A stretch of DNA of 64,000 nt. Source: Promicromonospora sukumoe (lineage in GTDB: Bacteria > Actinomycetota > Actinomycetes > Actinomycetales > Cellulomonadaceae). The number at the start of each line of letters is the position of its first letter. The stretch's first letter is position 1. The DNA is taken from contig NZ_JACGWV010000002.1 of NCBI RefSeq assembly GCF_014137995.1, forward strand, positions 682,001 through 746,000, read 5' to 3'. Below the pieces are notes generated by a model. The model saw only the letters and a list, made by a program, of their open reading frames with translations. It was not told where the DNA came from and searched no databases. Shown here in pieces: positions 17,730 to 26,637 of this stretch. The translations under genes were made by a program, and so were the position numbers.

Positions 17730-18488
17730 GTGGTAGAGCGAGCAGACGGGCCCGACCGTCCGGCCGGCCGCCTGGACGACGTCACGCACAAGGTCTCGGA
17801 GACGCTCGACGTCATCTCCACATCGGTGTCCTCGACGGTCGAGAAGGTCGAGAAGAAGGTCAAGCCCCGGCTGCGCGGCTGGATCCACGCCGGGACGTTC
17901 CCCCTCGCCCTCGCGGCGAGCATCGTGCTGATCGCCCTCGCCCCGACGGCGGCGGGCAAGATCTCCGCGTCGGTCTTCGGCCTGAGCGCATGCCTGCTCT
18001 TCGGCGTCTCCGCCGTCTACCACCGCGGCAACTGGTCCCCCCGGACCGAGGCCGTGCTGCGCCGGCTCGACCACACCAACATCTTCCTGATCATCGCCGG
18101 GACGTACACCCCGCTCGCGGTGCTGCTGATGCCGCCGGCCCAGGGCACGGTCCTGCTCGCCATCGTGTGGAGCGGCGCGCTGCTCGGGCTGCTCGCCCGG
18201 ATCTTCTGGCTGAACGCGCCCCGCTGGGTCTACGTGCCGGTCTACCTCGCCCTCGGCTGGGTCGCCGTCGCCTACATGGGCGCGTTCTGGGCCACGGGCG
18301 GCCCGGCCGTCGTCTGGCTCATCGCCGCGGGCGGCGTCTTCTACACGGCCGGCGCCATCGTCTACGGCACCAAGAAGCCCGACCCCAGCCCCGCCTGGTT
18401 CGGGTTCCACGAGATCTTCCACGTGTGCACCGTGCTCGGCTTCGCCTGCCACGTGGTCGCCATCTACCTGGCCAACCTCGCCATCTGA
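17730..18488 (+). CDS. Hemolysin III / PAQR-type membrane protein
   Basis: 252 residues. A charged N-terminal segment with coiled-coil character (VEKVEKKVKPRLRG, about 35-50) is followed by seven hydrophobic segments. Family residues are visible in VSAVYHRGNW (histidine), LDHTNIFLIIAGTYTPLA, and the C-terminal HEIFHVCTVLGFACH. These histidines and aspartate form the metal site of the PAQR/TrhA superfamily. GTG 17730 follows GTGAGGAG. The 297-bp divergent spacer to uppS holds only promoter-like AT-richer sequence around 17645-17680. Despite the name, a membrane homeostasis role is more likely than haemolysis. Confidence 0.88.
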   Translation: MVERADGPDRPAGRLDDVTHKVSETLDVISTSVSSTVEKVEKKVKPRLRGWIHAGTFPLALAASIVLIALAPTAAGKISASVFGLSACLLFGVSAVYHRGNWSPRTEAVLRRLDHTNIFLIIAGTYTPLAVLLMPPAQGTVLLAIVWSGALLGLLARIFWLNAPRWVYVPVYLALGWVAVAYMGAFWATGGPAVVWLIAAGGVFYTAGAIVYGTKKPDPSPAWFGFHEIFHVCTVLGFACHVVAIYLANLAI

Positions 18489-18538
18489 CCGCCGGCCGCG
18501 GTGCCGTTCAGGCCCGCGACGAACGGGCTTCCCGACAC

Positions 18539-19336
18539 TCAGGCACCGGTCGGGACGACGGTGTAGCGCCGGTTCGCCAGCGACGGGTTGGCCTTGCGGA
18601 CCTCGGCGAGCGGGGCCGGGTCCAGGTCGACCGTGCGGTACGCCTGCTCCTCCCCCATCTCCAGCCCGACGACGCCGTCCGGTCCCGCCAGGAGCGTGCG
18701 GCCCGTGACCCCCTTGCCCGTCATCCCGACGCCGATCACCACCGCGGTGTTCTCGATGGCGCGGGCCTGAAGCAGGGTGCGCCAGTGCTCGGCCTTGAGC
18801 GGACCCGCGACCCAGGCGGCCGGGTAGACCAGCACGTCGGCCCCGGCGTCGACCACACGGCGGGCCGACTCGGGGAAGCGCAGGTCGTAGCAGGTCAGCA
18901 CGCCGAAGGTGAGCCCGCCCAGGCGCAGGGTGACGGGCTCTGCGTCGGCGGGGCCCGGTTCGAGCAGCTCCGACTCCTGGTACCCGAACGCGTCGTACAG
19001 GTGCACCTTGCGGTAGACCCCGGCGAGCTCGCCCGCGGCGTCGACCACGACCAGCGCGTTCGCCGCGCGGACGCCGTCGGCGCCCGGCAGCGTGACGCCG
19101 GCGACGGCGGCGATCCCGTGCTGGCGCGCCCGGTCCCGCAGGAGCGTGACGAACGGGCCGTCGAGCGGCTCGGCGTGCTCGGGCCCGACGCCGCGCGGGT
19201 CGTACGCGGACGCGTACTCCGGGAGCACGAGCAGGCCGGAGCCGGCGCGGGCCGCGATCTGGAACGCGTCCCGCACCGTCTCGCGGTTGGCCGCGTGGTC
19301 GTCGCTGACCGCCACCTGGGCGACGGTCACCCGCAC
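18539..19336 (-). CDS. Carbon-nitrogen hydrolase (nitrilase superfamily)
   Basis: 265 residues with the Glu-Lys-Cys triad of the superfamily: LLVLPEYASAY (Glu), GVYRKVHLYDAFGYQE (Lys), and FGVLTCYDLRFPESAR (Cys). It hydrolyses an amide; the exact substrate, such as an omega-amide or deaminated glutathione-like compound, is unknown. GTG 19336 follows GAGGG and gives a normal N-terminus (MRVTVAQVAV). Its start is 13 bp from the stop of the membrane protein gene, so it is probably in the mca operon. Confidence 0.9.
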   Translation of the reverse strand: MRVTVAQVAVSDDHAANRETVRDAFQIAARAGSGLLVLPEYASAYDPRGVGPEHAEPLDGPFVTLLRDRARQHGIAAVAGVTLPGADGVRAANALVVVDAAGELAGVYRKVHLYDAFGYQESELLEPGPADAEPVTLRLGGLTFGVLTCYDLRFPESARRVVDAGADVLVYPAAWVAGPLKAEHWRTLLQARAIENTAVVIGVGMTGKGVTGRTLLAGPDGVVGLEMGEEQAYRTVDLDPAPLAEVRKANPSLANRRYTVVPTGA

Positions 19337-19349
19337 GACGCCCTCGCGG

Positions 19350-19772
19350 TCAGCCAACCGAGCCACCGGTGCCCTTGCCGTTCCCGGCGCCGTTCGCGCC
19401 GGCGGGGCTGCCGCCGTCGGGCCCGTCGGCGCTGCCGTCGTCCGACGTCGGGCCGTCCGCCGGGCCGTTTCCGGCGTCCGGGCCGTCGCCCTCGCCCTCG
19501 GCGCCGTCCTCGCCCGGGCGGCTGAACCGGATGACCTTGGCCTCGGGGACCGGCAGCCCCTCACGGCGGGCGTTGTGCCCGGCCTGGCGCAGGTGCTTGC
19601 TCATGTTCAGGAACAGCAGCACGCACGCGACGGCGAGGGCGAACGTCACGAGGAAGCCGATCAGGCCCGGCGAGACCTGCCACGTCTCCAGGCCCGGGCG
19701 GAGCTGCCCCTCCGTCGGGTTCGGGGACGGCTCGGTGGCCAGCGCGATCGCGCCGGTGAACAGGGGGCTCAT
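19350..19772 (-). CDS. Small membrane protein with acidic low-complexity tail
   Basis: 140 residues: a short outside segment, one transmembrane helix (about 36-55, LIGFLVTFALAVACVLLFLN), then a cytoplasmic MSKHLRQAGHNARREGLPVP block and a Gly/Asp/Pro-rich tail of about 55 residues. The block after the helix resembles proteins encoded next to mca in other actinomycetes. Its ATG overlaps the mca stop (ATGA), so it is translationally coupled to mca. Function unknown. Confidence 0.82.
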   Translation of the reverse strand: MSPLFTGAIALATEPSPNPTEGQLRPGLETWQVSPGLIGFLVTFALAVACVLLFLNMSKHLRQAGHNARREGLPVPEAKVIRFSRPGEDGAEGEGDGPDAGNGPADGPTSDDGSADGPDGGSPAGANGAGNGKGTGGSVG

Positions 19773-20689
19773 GCGGGGACCTCCGACCGGACGCCCTCGA
19801 AGAGGTCCGCCTCGTACTCGCCGGGGGCGCGCTCCGGCAGCGGCACTCGCGACTCGGCGAGCTCGTACTCGTCCCAGGGCCAGACGTCGACCTCGAGGTC
19901 GCGCGGCACCGCGAAGAAGAACCCGGCGGGGTCGATCTGCGAGGCGTGCGCTGTGAGGGCGGCGTCGCGGTTCGGGAACCAGTCGGCCACCGGGACCAGG
20001 GTGGTCACCGGGCGCTCGGGGATCTCGCGCGCGTCGCGCGACTCGACCCAGTCGCCGAACGGCGACTCCAGCCCGGCACCCTCGACGGCCTCGTGCACCG
20101 CGCGGATGCGGTTCATCGAGAAGCCGTGGTTGTAGTAGAGCTTCAGCGGCTCCCACGGCTCGCCCGTGCCCGGGTAGCGGTCCGGGTCGCCGGCGGCGGC
20201 GAACGCCTCGAACGACACGTCGTGGCACTTGATGTGGTCCGGGTGCGGGTAGCCGCCGGACGGGTCGTACGTGGTGATGACGTGCGGCCGGAACTCGCGC
20301 ACGGCTCGCACCAGGGGCTCGGCGGCCTCCTCCAGCGGGACCAGCGCGAAGCAGCCCTCGGGCAGCGGGGGCAGCGGGTCACCCTCCGGCAGGCCGGAGT
20401 CCACGAAGCCCAGCCACTGCTGCCGCACACCGAGCGCCTCGGCGGCCTTGGCCATCTCCAGGCGACGCACGGCCCGGCGGCCCTCGATGGTCTCGAACTC
20501 GTGCCCCTCGGGCACCTCGAACGACGGGTTCAGGATGTCGCCCCGTTCGCCCCCGGTGCACGTCACGACGAGGACCTCCACCCCCTCTGCGGCATAGCGG
20601 GCCGTCGCGGCGGCCCCCTTGCTCGACTCGTCGTCGGGGTGCGCGTGCACCGCCATCAGACGGAGCGGCTCGCGCTCGGGTACGGACAC
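19769..20689 (-). CDS. mca: Mycothiol S-conjugate amidase
   Basis: Cleaves mycothiol S-conjugates to a mercapturic acid (exported) and GlcN-Ins, which is recycled. 306 residues. The zinc site is visible in LMAVHAHPDDESSKGAA and GGYPHPDHIKCHD, and VTCTGGERGDILNP is typical. The length and C-terminal region (SQIDPAGFFFAVP) favour Mca over the shorter MshB. GTG 20689 is chosen because AGGAGG lies just upstream. It heads an operon with the small membrane protein and probably the nitrilase, and is divergent from DUF4307. Confidence 0.94.
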   Translation of the reverse strand: MSVPEREPLRLMAVHAHPDDESSKGAAATARYAAEGVEVLVVTCTGGERGDILNPSFEVPEGHEFETIEGRRAVRRLEMAKAAEALGVRQQWLGFVDSGLPEGDPLPPLPEGCFALVPLEEAAEPLVRAVREFRPHVITTYDPSGGYPHPDHIKCHDVSFEAFAAAGDPDRYPGTGEPWEPLKLYYNHGFSMNRIRAVHEAVEGAGLESPFGDWVESRDAREIPERPVTTLVPVADWFPNRDAALTAHASQIDPAGFFFAVPRDLEVDVWPWDEYELAESRVPLPERAPGEYEADLFEGVRSEVPA

Positions 20690-20761
20690 GGGGTCCTCCT
20701 GTGGGGCAGGGACTGGGTCTGGGTACGAGAGCCTGAGCGTCTGGGAGACAATCAACTCTCA

Positions 20762-20778
20762 TGGACCATGATGGTCCA
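20762..20778. promoter_or_regulatory. Palindrome in the mca / DUF4307 divergent spacer
   Basis: TGGACC-ATGAT-GGTCCA lies in the 139-bp spacer, 50 bp before the DUF4307 gene. It could be an operator shared by both directions. No regulator is encoded next to it. Confidence 0.5.
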
Positions 20779-20828
20779 CGGACAATCTTGCTACGAACCA
20801 CCGACACCTCCGATCCGAGCGAGCTGTG

Positions 20829-21338
20829 ATGACCGACCCAGACCCCGCAGTCCCCACCGGCGACGCGAACGCGCCGGCGCCGGACCTCGCCGCCCGCTAC
20901 GGCCGCGGCCGCACCGGGACGCAGCCGCCGGCGGCGCGCACCGGCCAGGAGGACCCCTGGGACGAGGCCGACGGCGTGCGGCCGCGGCCCAAGCTGTCGG
21001 TGGGCGCGCGCGTCGCGGTGGCCCTGGCGCTGGCCGCGGGTGTCGCCATCGCGGCCTGGTTCACGATCGTCGACACCCGGCGCGACCCGGTGACCTTCGT
21101 CGACGTCGGCTTCTCGGTGACGAGCCCCGAGGAGGTCGAGGTGACGTTCGACGTCAGCATGCCGCCCGGGACCGAGGCCGTGTGCACGGTGACCGCCCTG
21201 AGCCGCAGCTTCGCCGAGGTCGGCGCGGTCGACGTCGAGGTGGGTCCGGACGAGGCCCGCACCACGCGCAACGTGGTGACGATCGCCACGACGGAGCTCG
21301 CCACCACGGGCGTCGTCGACCACTGTGACCTGCGCTGA
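20829..21338 (+). CDS. DUF4307 membrane-anchored protein
   Basis: 169 residues: a Pro/Asp-rich cytoplasmic segment including DLAARYGRGR, one transmembrane helix (about 58-80, VGARVAVALALAAGVAIAAW), and a beta-rich extracytoplasmic domain ending VTALSRSFAEVGAVDVEV...VVDHCDLR with two cysteines (near 118 and 167). The position between mca and greA is conserved in actinomycetes. Function unknown. ATG 20829 or the overlapping GTG 20826 are possible starts. Confidence 0.88.
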   Translation: MTDPDPAVPTGDANAPAPDLAARYGRGRTGTQPPAARTGQEDPWDEADGVRPRPKLSVGARVAVALALAAGVAIAAWFTIVDTRRDPVTFVDVGFSVTSPEEVEVTFDVSMPPGTEAVCTVTALSRSFAEVGAVDVEVGPDEARTTRNVVTIATTELATTGVVDHCDLR

Positions 21339-21543
21339 GAGTTCGCCCTCGGAAATAGATACGCCGTCCGCTCACAGCGGAACCGGGGAATGTCTTGGCC
21401 TGTCTTTCCCGGCAATTGGTATTCTCGTCGTTTCACACGCTGTGTTGACCGGCTGACGCGCGTGCCCGATCCGCATCGTCGGCCGGGATCTGCGCGCTGC
21501 CAAAACTGTGGCTCGAACGAGCAACGACGAAAGGAGAGCCCCC

Positions 21544-22026
21544 GTGGCCGACGCTTCTGTCACCTGGCTCACCCAGGAGGCGCACGACAAGCTCAAGGCT
21601 GAGCTGGAGCATCTCTCCGGCCCTTACCGGTCGGAGATCACCGAGCGCATCGCCGCTGCCCGTGACGAGGGCGACCTCAAGGAGAACGGCGGATACCACG
21701 CCGCCCGCGAGGAGCAGGCGAAGAACGAGGCGCGCATCCTCGAGCTCACCGAGAAGCTTCGTAACGTCCACGTGGGCACTCCGGCGGACGACGGCAAGGT
21801 CGAGCCGGGCATGGTCGTGACCGCAATCGTTGCCGGCGACGAGATGAACTTCCTCTTCGGGTCGCGCGAGATGGCCGGGTCCACGGACCTCGACGTCTAC
21901 TCGCCGACGTCGCCGCTGGGCGCCGCCATCGACGGCAAGTCGATCGGCGCGAAGACGAGCTACCACGCTCCGAACGGGAACGACATCCCGGTCGAGATCA
22001 CGGGGGCCAAGCCCTTCCAGGGCTGA
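21544..22026 (+). CDS. greA: Transcription elongation factor GreA
   Basis: Rescues backtracked RNA polymerase by stimulating transcript cleavage. 160 residues: the N-terminal coiled-coil (about 8-82) with AARDEGDLKENGGYHAAREE carrying the conserved acidic tip (Asp/Glu), and the C-terminal FKBP-like domain ending DIPVEITGAKPFQG. GTG 21544 has AAAGGAG upstream, a better start than the longer frame. It is convergent with an ECF sigma gene, with a family A palindrome between. Confidence 0.95.
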   Translation: MADASVTWLTQEAHDKLKAELEHLSGPYRSEITERIAAARDEGDLKENGGYHAAREEQAKNEARILELTEKLRNVHVGTPADDGKVEPGMVVTAIVAGDEMNFLFGSREMAGSTDLDVYSPTSPLGAAIDGKSIGAKTSYHAPNGNDIPVEITGAKPFQG

Positions 22027-22037
22027 GCGAACAGACC

Positions 22038-22095
22038 GACGGGCCTGTCAGACGTACGGATCACTCCGGTGACCTGTACGACTGACAGGCCCGTC
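22038..22095. terminator. Family A palindrome between greA and a sigma factor gene
   Basis: 25-bp arms with three mismatches (22038-22062 and 22071-22095). It begins 12 bases after the greA stop and overlaps the sigma gene end; the sigma stop (22048-22050) lies in the left arm. Confidence 0.75.
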
Positions 22096-23508
22096 GGCGT
22101 TGACCTCCGCGAGCCGCAGGCTCAGGAGGCGGCGGTCCCCCTCGCGGTCCACCTGGCCGAGCGCCCGCCGGTACTCCGCGGCGGCCTCGGCCGGCCGGCC
22201 CGCGCGGCGCAGCAGGTCGGCCCGCATCGCCGGGAGCAGATGGTAGTCCGCCAGCTCGGGCGCGCCCGCGGCGTCGTCCACCGCGGCCAGCCCGGCCTCG
22301 GGCCCGCGCAGCATCCCCACCGCGACCGCCCGGTTGAGCGCCACCACCGGCGAGCGCGTCATGCCGAGCAGCACGTCGTAGAGCGCGACGATCTCGGCCC
22401 AGTCCGTCTGGTCGGCCGACGCCGCCCGCGCGTGCAGCGCCGCGATCGCGGCCTGCACCTGGTAGGGCCCCGCGCGGCGCTCCGCGAGCGCGTCGTCGAG
22501 CACGGCCAGCCCCTCGGCGATCTCGTCCGCGCGCCACAGTGAGCGGTCCTGCTCCTCCAGCGTGCGCGGTACGGCATCGGGCTGCGCGGACGGCGCGGCG
22601 CCGGGCTGGCCGGGCGGCGCGGCGCCGGGCACCGGACCGGGCGTGCCCAGCCGCGCCGCCCGCCGCGCGTGCTGGAGCAGCAGCAGCGCGAGCAGGCCGC
22701 GCGCCTCGGGCTCGTCGGGCAGGAGCCGCGCGACGAGCCGGGCCACCCGCACGGCGTCGTCCGCCAGGACTCGGCGCGCCGCGGCGCCCTCGACAGCGAC
22801 CGCTCCCCCGACGTCGACGGCGGGCTCCGCCCACGCGTCGTAGCCCTCGGTGAACAGCACGTACAGCACGGCGAGCACTGCCGAGACGCGCTCGGGCAGC
22901 AGCTCGGGCGGCGGCACGCGGAACGCGATGCCCGTGCTGCGGATCTTGCGCTTGGCCCGGGTCAGGCGCTGGGCCATGGTCGCCTCCGGCACGAGGAAGG
23001 CTCGCGCGACCTGCGCCGTCGTCATACCGGTAAGAGACCGCAGGGTGAGCGCCACCCGCTCCTCCAGGGGCAGGGCCGGGTGGCAGCACGTGAAGACCAG
23101 GCGCAGCAGGTCGCCGTCGGGCTCGTCCGGCCCGACGGCGTCCCACGTCGCGCCGTCGAGCGTGCTCACCGCCGCGTCGCCCACCGGATCGGGCTCCGCC
23201 GTCCCGTCGTCGGCCCCGGGCAGACCGCCCGCCCGGTAGGTGAGCCGGGCTGCGGTGGCGGTCTTCTCGGCCTCGACCTTGCGCCGCCTCAGCCGGTCGA
23301 GCGCCCGGTTGCGGGCCGTGGTGGTGAGCCACGCGCCCGGGCGGTCCGGCACGCCGTCGCGCTCCCAGGTGCGCAGCGCGACGGCGAAGGCCTCCTGCGC
23401 GCAGTCCTCCGCGAGGTCCAGGTCGCCGGTGCTCCGCGCGACGGCGGCGAGCACCCGCGCCCACTCGTCCCGGAAGGCGGCGGTGACGGCCTGCCCGACG
23501 TCGGTCAC
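22048..23508 (-). CDS. ECF-type sigma factor with C-terminal TPR-like extension (ECF42-like)
   Basis: 486 residues. Region 2 is at about 10-80 ([20 protein letters not shown], then [18 protein letters not shown]) and region 4 at about 140-200 ([40 protein letters not shown]). The remaining 280 residues are a helical extension ([40 protein letters not shown]) as in ECF42 proteins, which lack a classic anti-sigma factor. The GTG start overlaps the YCII gene stop (GTGA). The last residues ([12 protein letters not shown]) and the stop come from a family A palindrome. A second module lies at 42583-44377. Confidence 0.9.
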   Translation of the reverse strand: MTDVGQAVTAAFRDEWARVLAAVARSTGDLDLAEDCAQEAFAVALRTWERDGVPDRPGAWLTTTARNRALDRLRRRKVEAEKTATAARLTYRAGGLPGADDGTAEPDPVGDAAVSTLDGATWDAVGPDEPDGDLLRLVFTCCHPALPLEERVALTLRSLTGMTTAQVARAFLVPEATMAQRLTRAKRKIRSTGIAFRVPPPELLPERVSAVLAVLYVLFTEGYDAWAEPAVDVGGAVAVEGAAARRVLADDAVRVARLVARLLPDEPEARGLLALLLLQHARRAARLGTPGPVPGAAPPGQPGAAPSAQPDAVPRTLEEQDRSLWRADEIAEGLAVLDDALAERRAGPYQVQAAIAALHARAASADQTDWAEIVALYDVLLGMTRSPVVALNRAVAVGMLRGPEAGLAAVDDAAGAPELADYHLLPAMRADLLRRAGRPAEAAAEYRRALGQVDREGDRRLLSLRLAEVNADGPVSRTGHRSDPYV

Positions 23509-23867
23509 GCCTCGGCCGCGCCGCCGTCGTCGTCGAGGCCCAGCGGCCAGAAGGGGCGCAGCTCGATCGCTCCCGCGTACGCCATCGGGTGGGCGGTGGC
23601 GATCTTGATGGCCTCGTCGAGATCGGGGGCGTCGAGCACGTCGAAGCCCGCGATGACCTCCTTGGTCTCGGAGAACGGACCGTCGGTGACGATCACCTCT
23701 CCGGCGCGGACCTGCACGCCGACCGCGTCGGCGGGCGGGCGCAGCCGGTCGCCGAGGACGGCACGGCCGGTGTCGTAGGTGTCCCGCACCCAGTCCTCGA
23801 TCGCGGGCACGTTCTCCGGCTCGGCCGGGGCGTCGGGGGTGGACAGGACGAGCATGAGGTAACGCAT
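23505..23867 (-). CDS. YCII/DGPF-domain protein partner of ECF sigma factor
   Basis: 120 residues of the YCII-related fold: [18 protein letters not shown], then [20 protein letters not shown] with the DGPF signature, and a C-terminal [10 protein letters not shown]. Proteins of this type are encoded next to ECF42 sigma factors. ATG 23867 follows GGGAG. Stop and sigma start overlap, so the two are co-translated. Biochemical role unknown. Confidence 0.9.
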   Translation of the reverse strand: MRYLMLVLSTPDAPAEPENVPAIEDWVRDTYDTGRAVLGDRLRPPADAVGVQVRAGEVIVTDGPFSETKEVIAGFDVLDAPDLDEAIKIATAHPMAYAGAIELRPFWPLGLDDDGGAAEA

Positions 23868-23973
23868 GGTGTGCTCCCTTCCGGGGAGGTCCCCGGTCAC
23901 ATCGTCGCGCGGCCGGTCGGCCGCGTCACCCTGACGACGAACGGGACGACGCCGTCACGACACCCGGACCCGC

Positions 23974-25233
23974 TCAGAACGCGGCGACCTCGTAGCCCTC
24001 GGACTCCAGCCGCTCCACGACGGCTGACCGGTGCTCCGCGCCCTTCGTCTCGAGCTGCAGGTTGACCGAGACCTCGGACACCGAGAGCGAGACATCGGTA
24101 CGCGTGTGGTCCACGGCCACGATGTTGGCCCCGGCCGCGGCGATGGTCTCCACCAGCTTCGCGAGGGCCCCGGGCTTGTCCATGAGCCGCACCTGCAGCT
24201 TCAGGTACCGGCCCGCGGCGACCAGGCCGTGCTGGACCACGCGCATCAGGACGAGCGGGTCGATGTTGCCGCCGGACAGCACCGCGACCACCGGCCCCTG
24301 AAACACGCCCGGACCTGCGGCGATGATCCCGGCGACCCCCGCCGCGCCGGCCGGCTCGACCATGAGCTTGGAGCGCTCCAGCACCGCGAGCAGCGCGCGG
24401 GAGAGCTGGTCCTCGGTGACCGTGCGGACCTCGACGCCCTCCTTCTGCACGATCCCGAACGGCACGTCGCCGGGCAGCCCCACCGCGATGCCGTCGGCCA
24501 TGGTGGCGCCGAGGTTGCCCGCCAGCGGCTTGCCCGCCTTCAGCGAGCCGGGATAGGCCGCGGCCGACGCCGCCTGCACGCCCACGACCTTGACGTGCGG
24601 CGCGACCTCGGCCAGCACGGCCGCGATCCCGGCCACCAGCCCGCCGCCGCCGAGCGGCACGACGACGGTGGCGACGTCGGGCACCTGCTCCAGGATCTCC
24701 AGGGCGACGGTGCCCTGGCCCGCCACGACGTCGACGTGGTCGAAGGGGTGGATCAGCACGCGGCCGGAGCGGGCGGCCTCGACGCGCGCGGCGGCCAGCG
24801 CCTCGTCCACCGAGGTGCCGACCATCCGCACCTCGGCGCCGTACCCGCGGGTCGCGGCGACCTTGGGCAGGGCCGCGTCCACGGGCATGTAGACGACGGT
24901 GTCGATGCCGAGCATCCCCGCGGCGAGCGCGACGCCCTGCGCGTGGTTCCCGGCGGACGCCGCGACGACGCCGCGCTCACGCTCCTCGGGCGACAGCCGT
25001 GCGAGGCGCACGTAGGCGCCGCGCACCTTGAACGAGCCGGCGCGCTGCAGGTTCTCGCACTTGAGCAGCACCTTCGTCCCGGCGATCGTGGACAGCGCGC
25101 GGCTCTCGGTGATGGGGGTACGGGTGATGACGCCGTCGAGGAGCTCGGCGGCAGCCCGGGCGTCGTCGGCGGACACCGTGAGGTGACCGCCGTAGGACTC
25201 CAGGTCGAACGGATCCAGTGGCACAGCGCGCAT
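23974..25233 (-). CDS. ilvA: Threonine ammonia-lyase with ACT domain
   Basis: PLP enzyme forming 2-oxobutyrate from threonine, the first step of isoleucine synthesis. 419 residues. KCENLQRAGSFKVRGAYVRL carries the PLP lysine, AASAGNHAQGVA the substrate loop, and VVPLGGGGLVAGIA the phosphate loop. An ACT-like regulatory domain occupies about 335-419 (LQVRLMDKPGALAKLVETIA). ATG 25233 has no clear ribosome site; a GTG at 25260 would add nine residues. It is 30 bp downstream of the AI-2E permease gene stop on the same strand. Confidence 0.93.
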   Translation of the reverse strand: MRAVPLDPFDLESYGGHLTVSADDARAAAELLDGVITRTPITESRALSTIAGTKVLLKCENLQRAGSFKVRGAYVRLARLSPEERERGVVAASAGNHAQGVALAAGMLGIDTVVYMPVDAALPKVAATRGYGAEVRMVGTSVDEALAAARVEAARSGRVLIHPFDHVDVVAGQGTVALEILEQVPDVATVVVPLGGGGLVAGIAAVLAEVAPHVKVVGVQAASAAAYPGSLKAGKPLAGNLGATMADGIAVGLPGDVPFGIVQKEGVEVRTVTEDQLSRALLAVLERSKLMVEPAGAAGVAGIIAAGPGVFQGPVVAVLSGGNIDPLVLMRVVQHGLVAAGRYLKLQVRLMDKPGALAKLVETIAAAGANIVAVDHTRTDVSLSVSEVSVNLQLETKGAEHRSAVVERLESEGYEVAAF

Positions 25234-25263
25234 GTTGCCCGACTGCGCCGCCAGATGCACGTT

Positions 25264-26511
25264 CTAGCGCTCGGGATCACCCTTCGGCGGGGTGGTCCCG
25301 TCGTCGGTGGAGACGTCGTCGACGGCGTTCTCGGCCAGCACGCCGGGGCTGCGGCGCAGGCGCAGCGGGATCGGCGGGGCGTCGGCGGCTCGCCATCGGA
25401 TCGGTAGGGCGTCCTCGTCGCCGAGCTCCGGGAACTTGTCGTGCCCGTTGAGATACAGGATCACGGTGTTCAGGACGGCGGCCAGCGGCACGGCGAACAG
25501 GGCGCCGATGATGCCGGCCGCGAACGAGCCGGCGGCCACCGCGAGGATCACCGCGACGGGGTGCAACGAGACGGCCTGACCCATGAGGAACGGCTGCAGC
25601 GCGTGCGACTCGATCTGCTGCACCAGCAGCACCACGCCGAGCATGATGAGCGCCGCGACCCAGCCGTTGGACACGAGGACGACGACGACGGCGATGGCGC
25701 CGGTGACGATGGCACCGACCACGGGCACGAACGAACCGACGAACACCAGGATCGCGATCGGGAGCGCCAGCGACGGCACGAAGAACACTGCGCCGAGGCC
25801 GATGCCCACGGCGTCGACGGCCGCGACCAGGATCTGCGTGCGGGTGTAGGCGGCGAGCGTGACGGCGCCGCGGCGCCCGGCCTGGTTGACCCGCTCGCGG
25901 GCGGACAGCGGGAGCAGCCCGACGATCCAGCCCCAGATGCCCCGCGGGTCGTGCAGGAAGAAGAAGGTGCAGAACAGTGCGATCAGGGCGCCGACCAGGA
26001 CGCTGCCCGCCGTCGCCGCGGCGCCCAGGGCGCCGCTCACGATCGCGCTCTGCTGGGCCTCGAGCTGGTCGAGGATGTCGCGGCTGTAGCTCTCCAGCTC
26101 GTTCTCGAGCCCGAACGTGGCCGAGAGCTGCGACCACAGCTCGTTGAAGCCGCTGATGGCCTGCGTGCGCAGGTCGGCGAACCCGTTGGCGATCGACTGC
26201 CCGGCCAGGGTGATCAAGCCGGCGACCACCACGATCAGGCCGATCAGGGAGAGCCCCGCGGCCAGCCCGCGCGGGACCCGCAGCCGCTCGTGCAGCACGC
26301 GCCGCACCGGCGTCAGCATGATCGTCAGGAGCAGCGCGACCGCCACCGGGACGACGATCGTCTTGAGCAGGGCGAGCAGCCACAGCACGGCGGCCACGAA
26401 GGCGCCGATCAGCAACATGCGCCACGACCACGAGGCGGCGGCCCGGATGGCCGGCGGGACGGCGCCCGACTCGTCGGTGGGGGGCGGCGCTGTGGTCTGG
26501 CTCGACGTCAC
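25264..26511 (-). CDS. AI-2E family (PerM-type) membrane permease
   Basis: 415 residues with about eight hydrophobic segments in the PerM/TqsA pattern: LALLKTIVVPVAVALLLTIM near the N-terminus, a long soluble helical segment (about 105-165), and the conserved VFVGSFVPVVGAIVTGAIAV and QIESHALQPFLMGQAVSLHP. The C-terminal 55 residues are cytoplasmic and acidic. GTG 26511 follows GAGGAGA. Substrates in this family include AI-2 and ions; here unknown. Confidence 0.9.
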   Translation of the reverse strand: MTSSQTTAPPPTDESGAVPPAIRAAASWSWRMLLIGAFVAAVLWLLALLKTIVVPVAVALLLTIMLTPVRRVLHERLRVPRGLAAGLSLIGLIVVVAGLITLAGQSIANGFADLRTQAISGFNELWSQLSATFGLENELESYSRDILDQLEAQQSAIVSGALGAAATAGSVLVGALIALFCTFFFLHDPRGIWGWIVGLLPLSARERVNQAGRRGAVTLAAYTRTQILVAAVDAVGIGLGAVFFVPSLALPIAILVFVGSFVPVVGAIVTGAIAVVVVLVSNGWVAALIMLGVVLLVQQIESHALQPFLMGQAVSLHPVAVILAVAAGSFAAGIIGALFAVPLAAVLNTVILYLNGHDKFPELGDEDALPIRWRAADAPPIPLRLRRSPGVLAENAVDDVSTDDGTTPPKGDPER

Positions 26512-26637
26512 GCTTGTCTCCTCGGTCTGTGGCACGGACAACACCCTAGGGGAGCACACCGACACACTGCTGGCACGCCCACTCGCCGCACGGAAGGCTC
26601 ACGGGGCGCTCACCGGTCCGACAGATGTCGCGCCTGG

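Noticed and set aside
21395..21425. Possible sigma70 promoter for greA (TTGGCC and TATTCT)
   Set aside because: Spacing of 19 bases is too long to claim with confidence.
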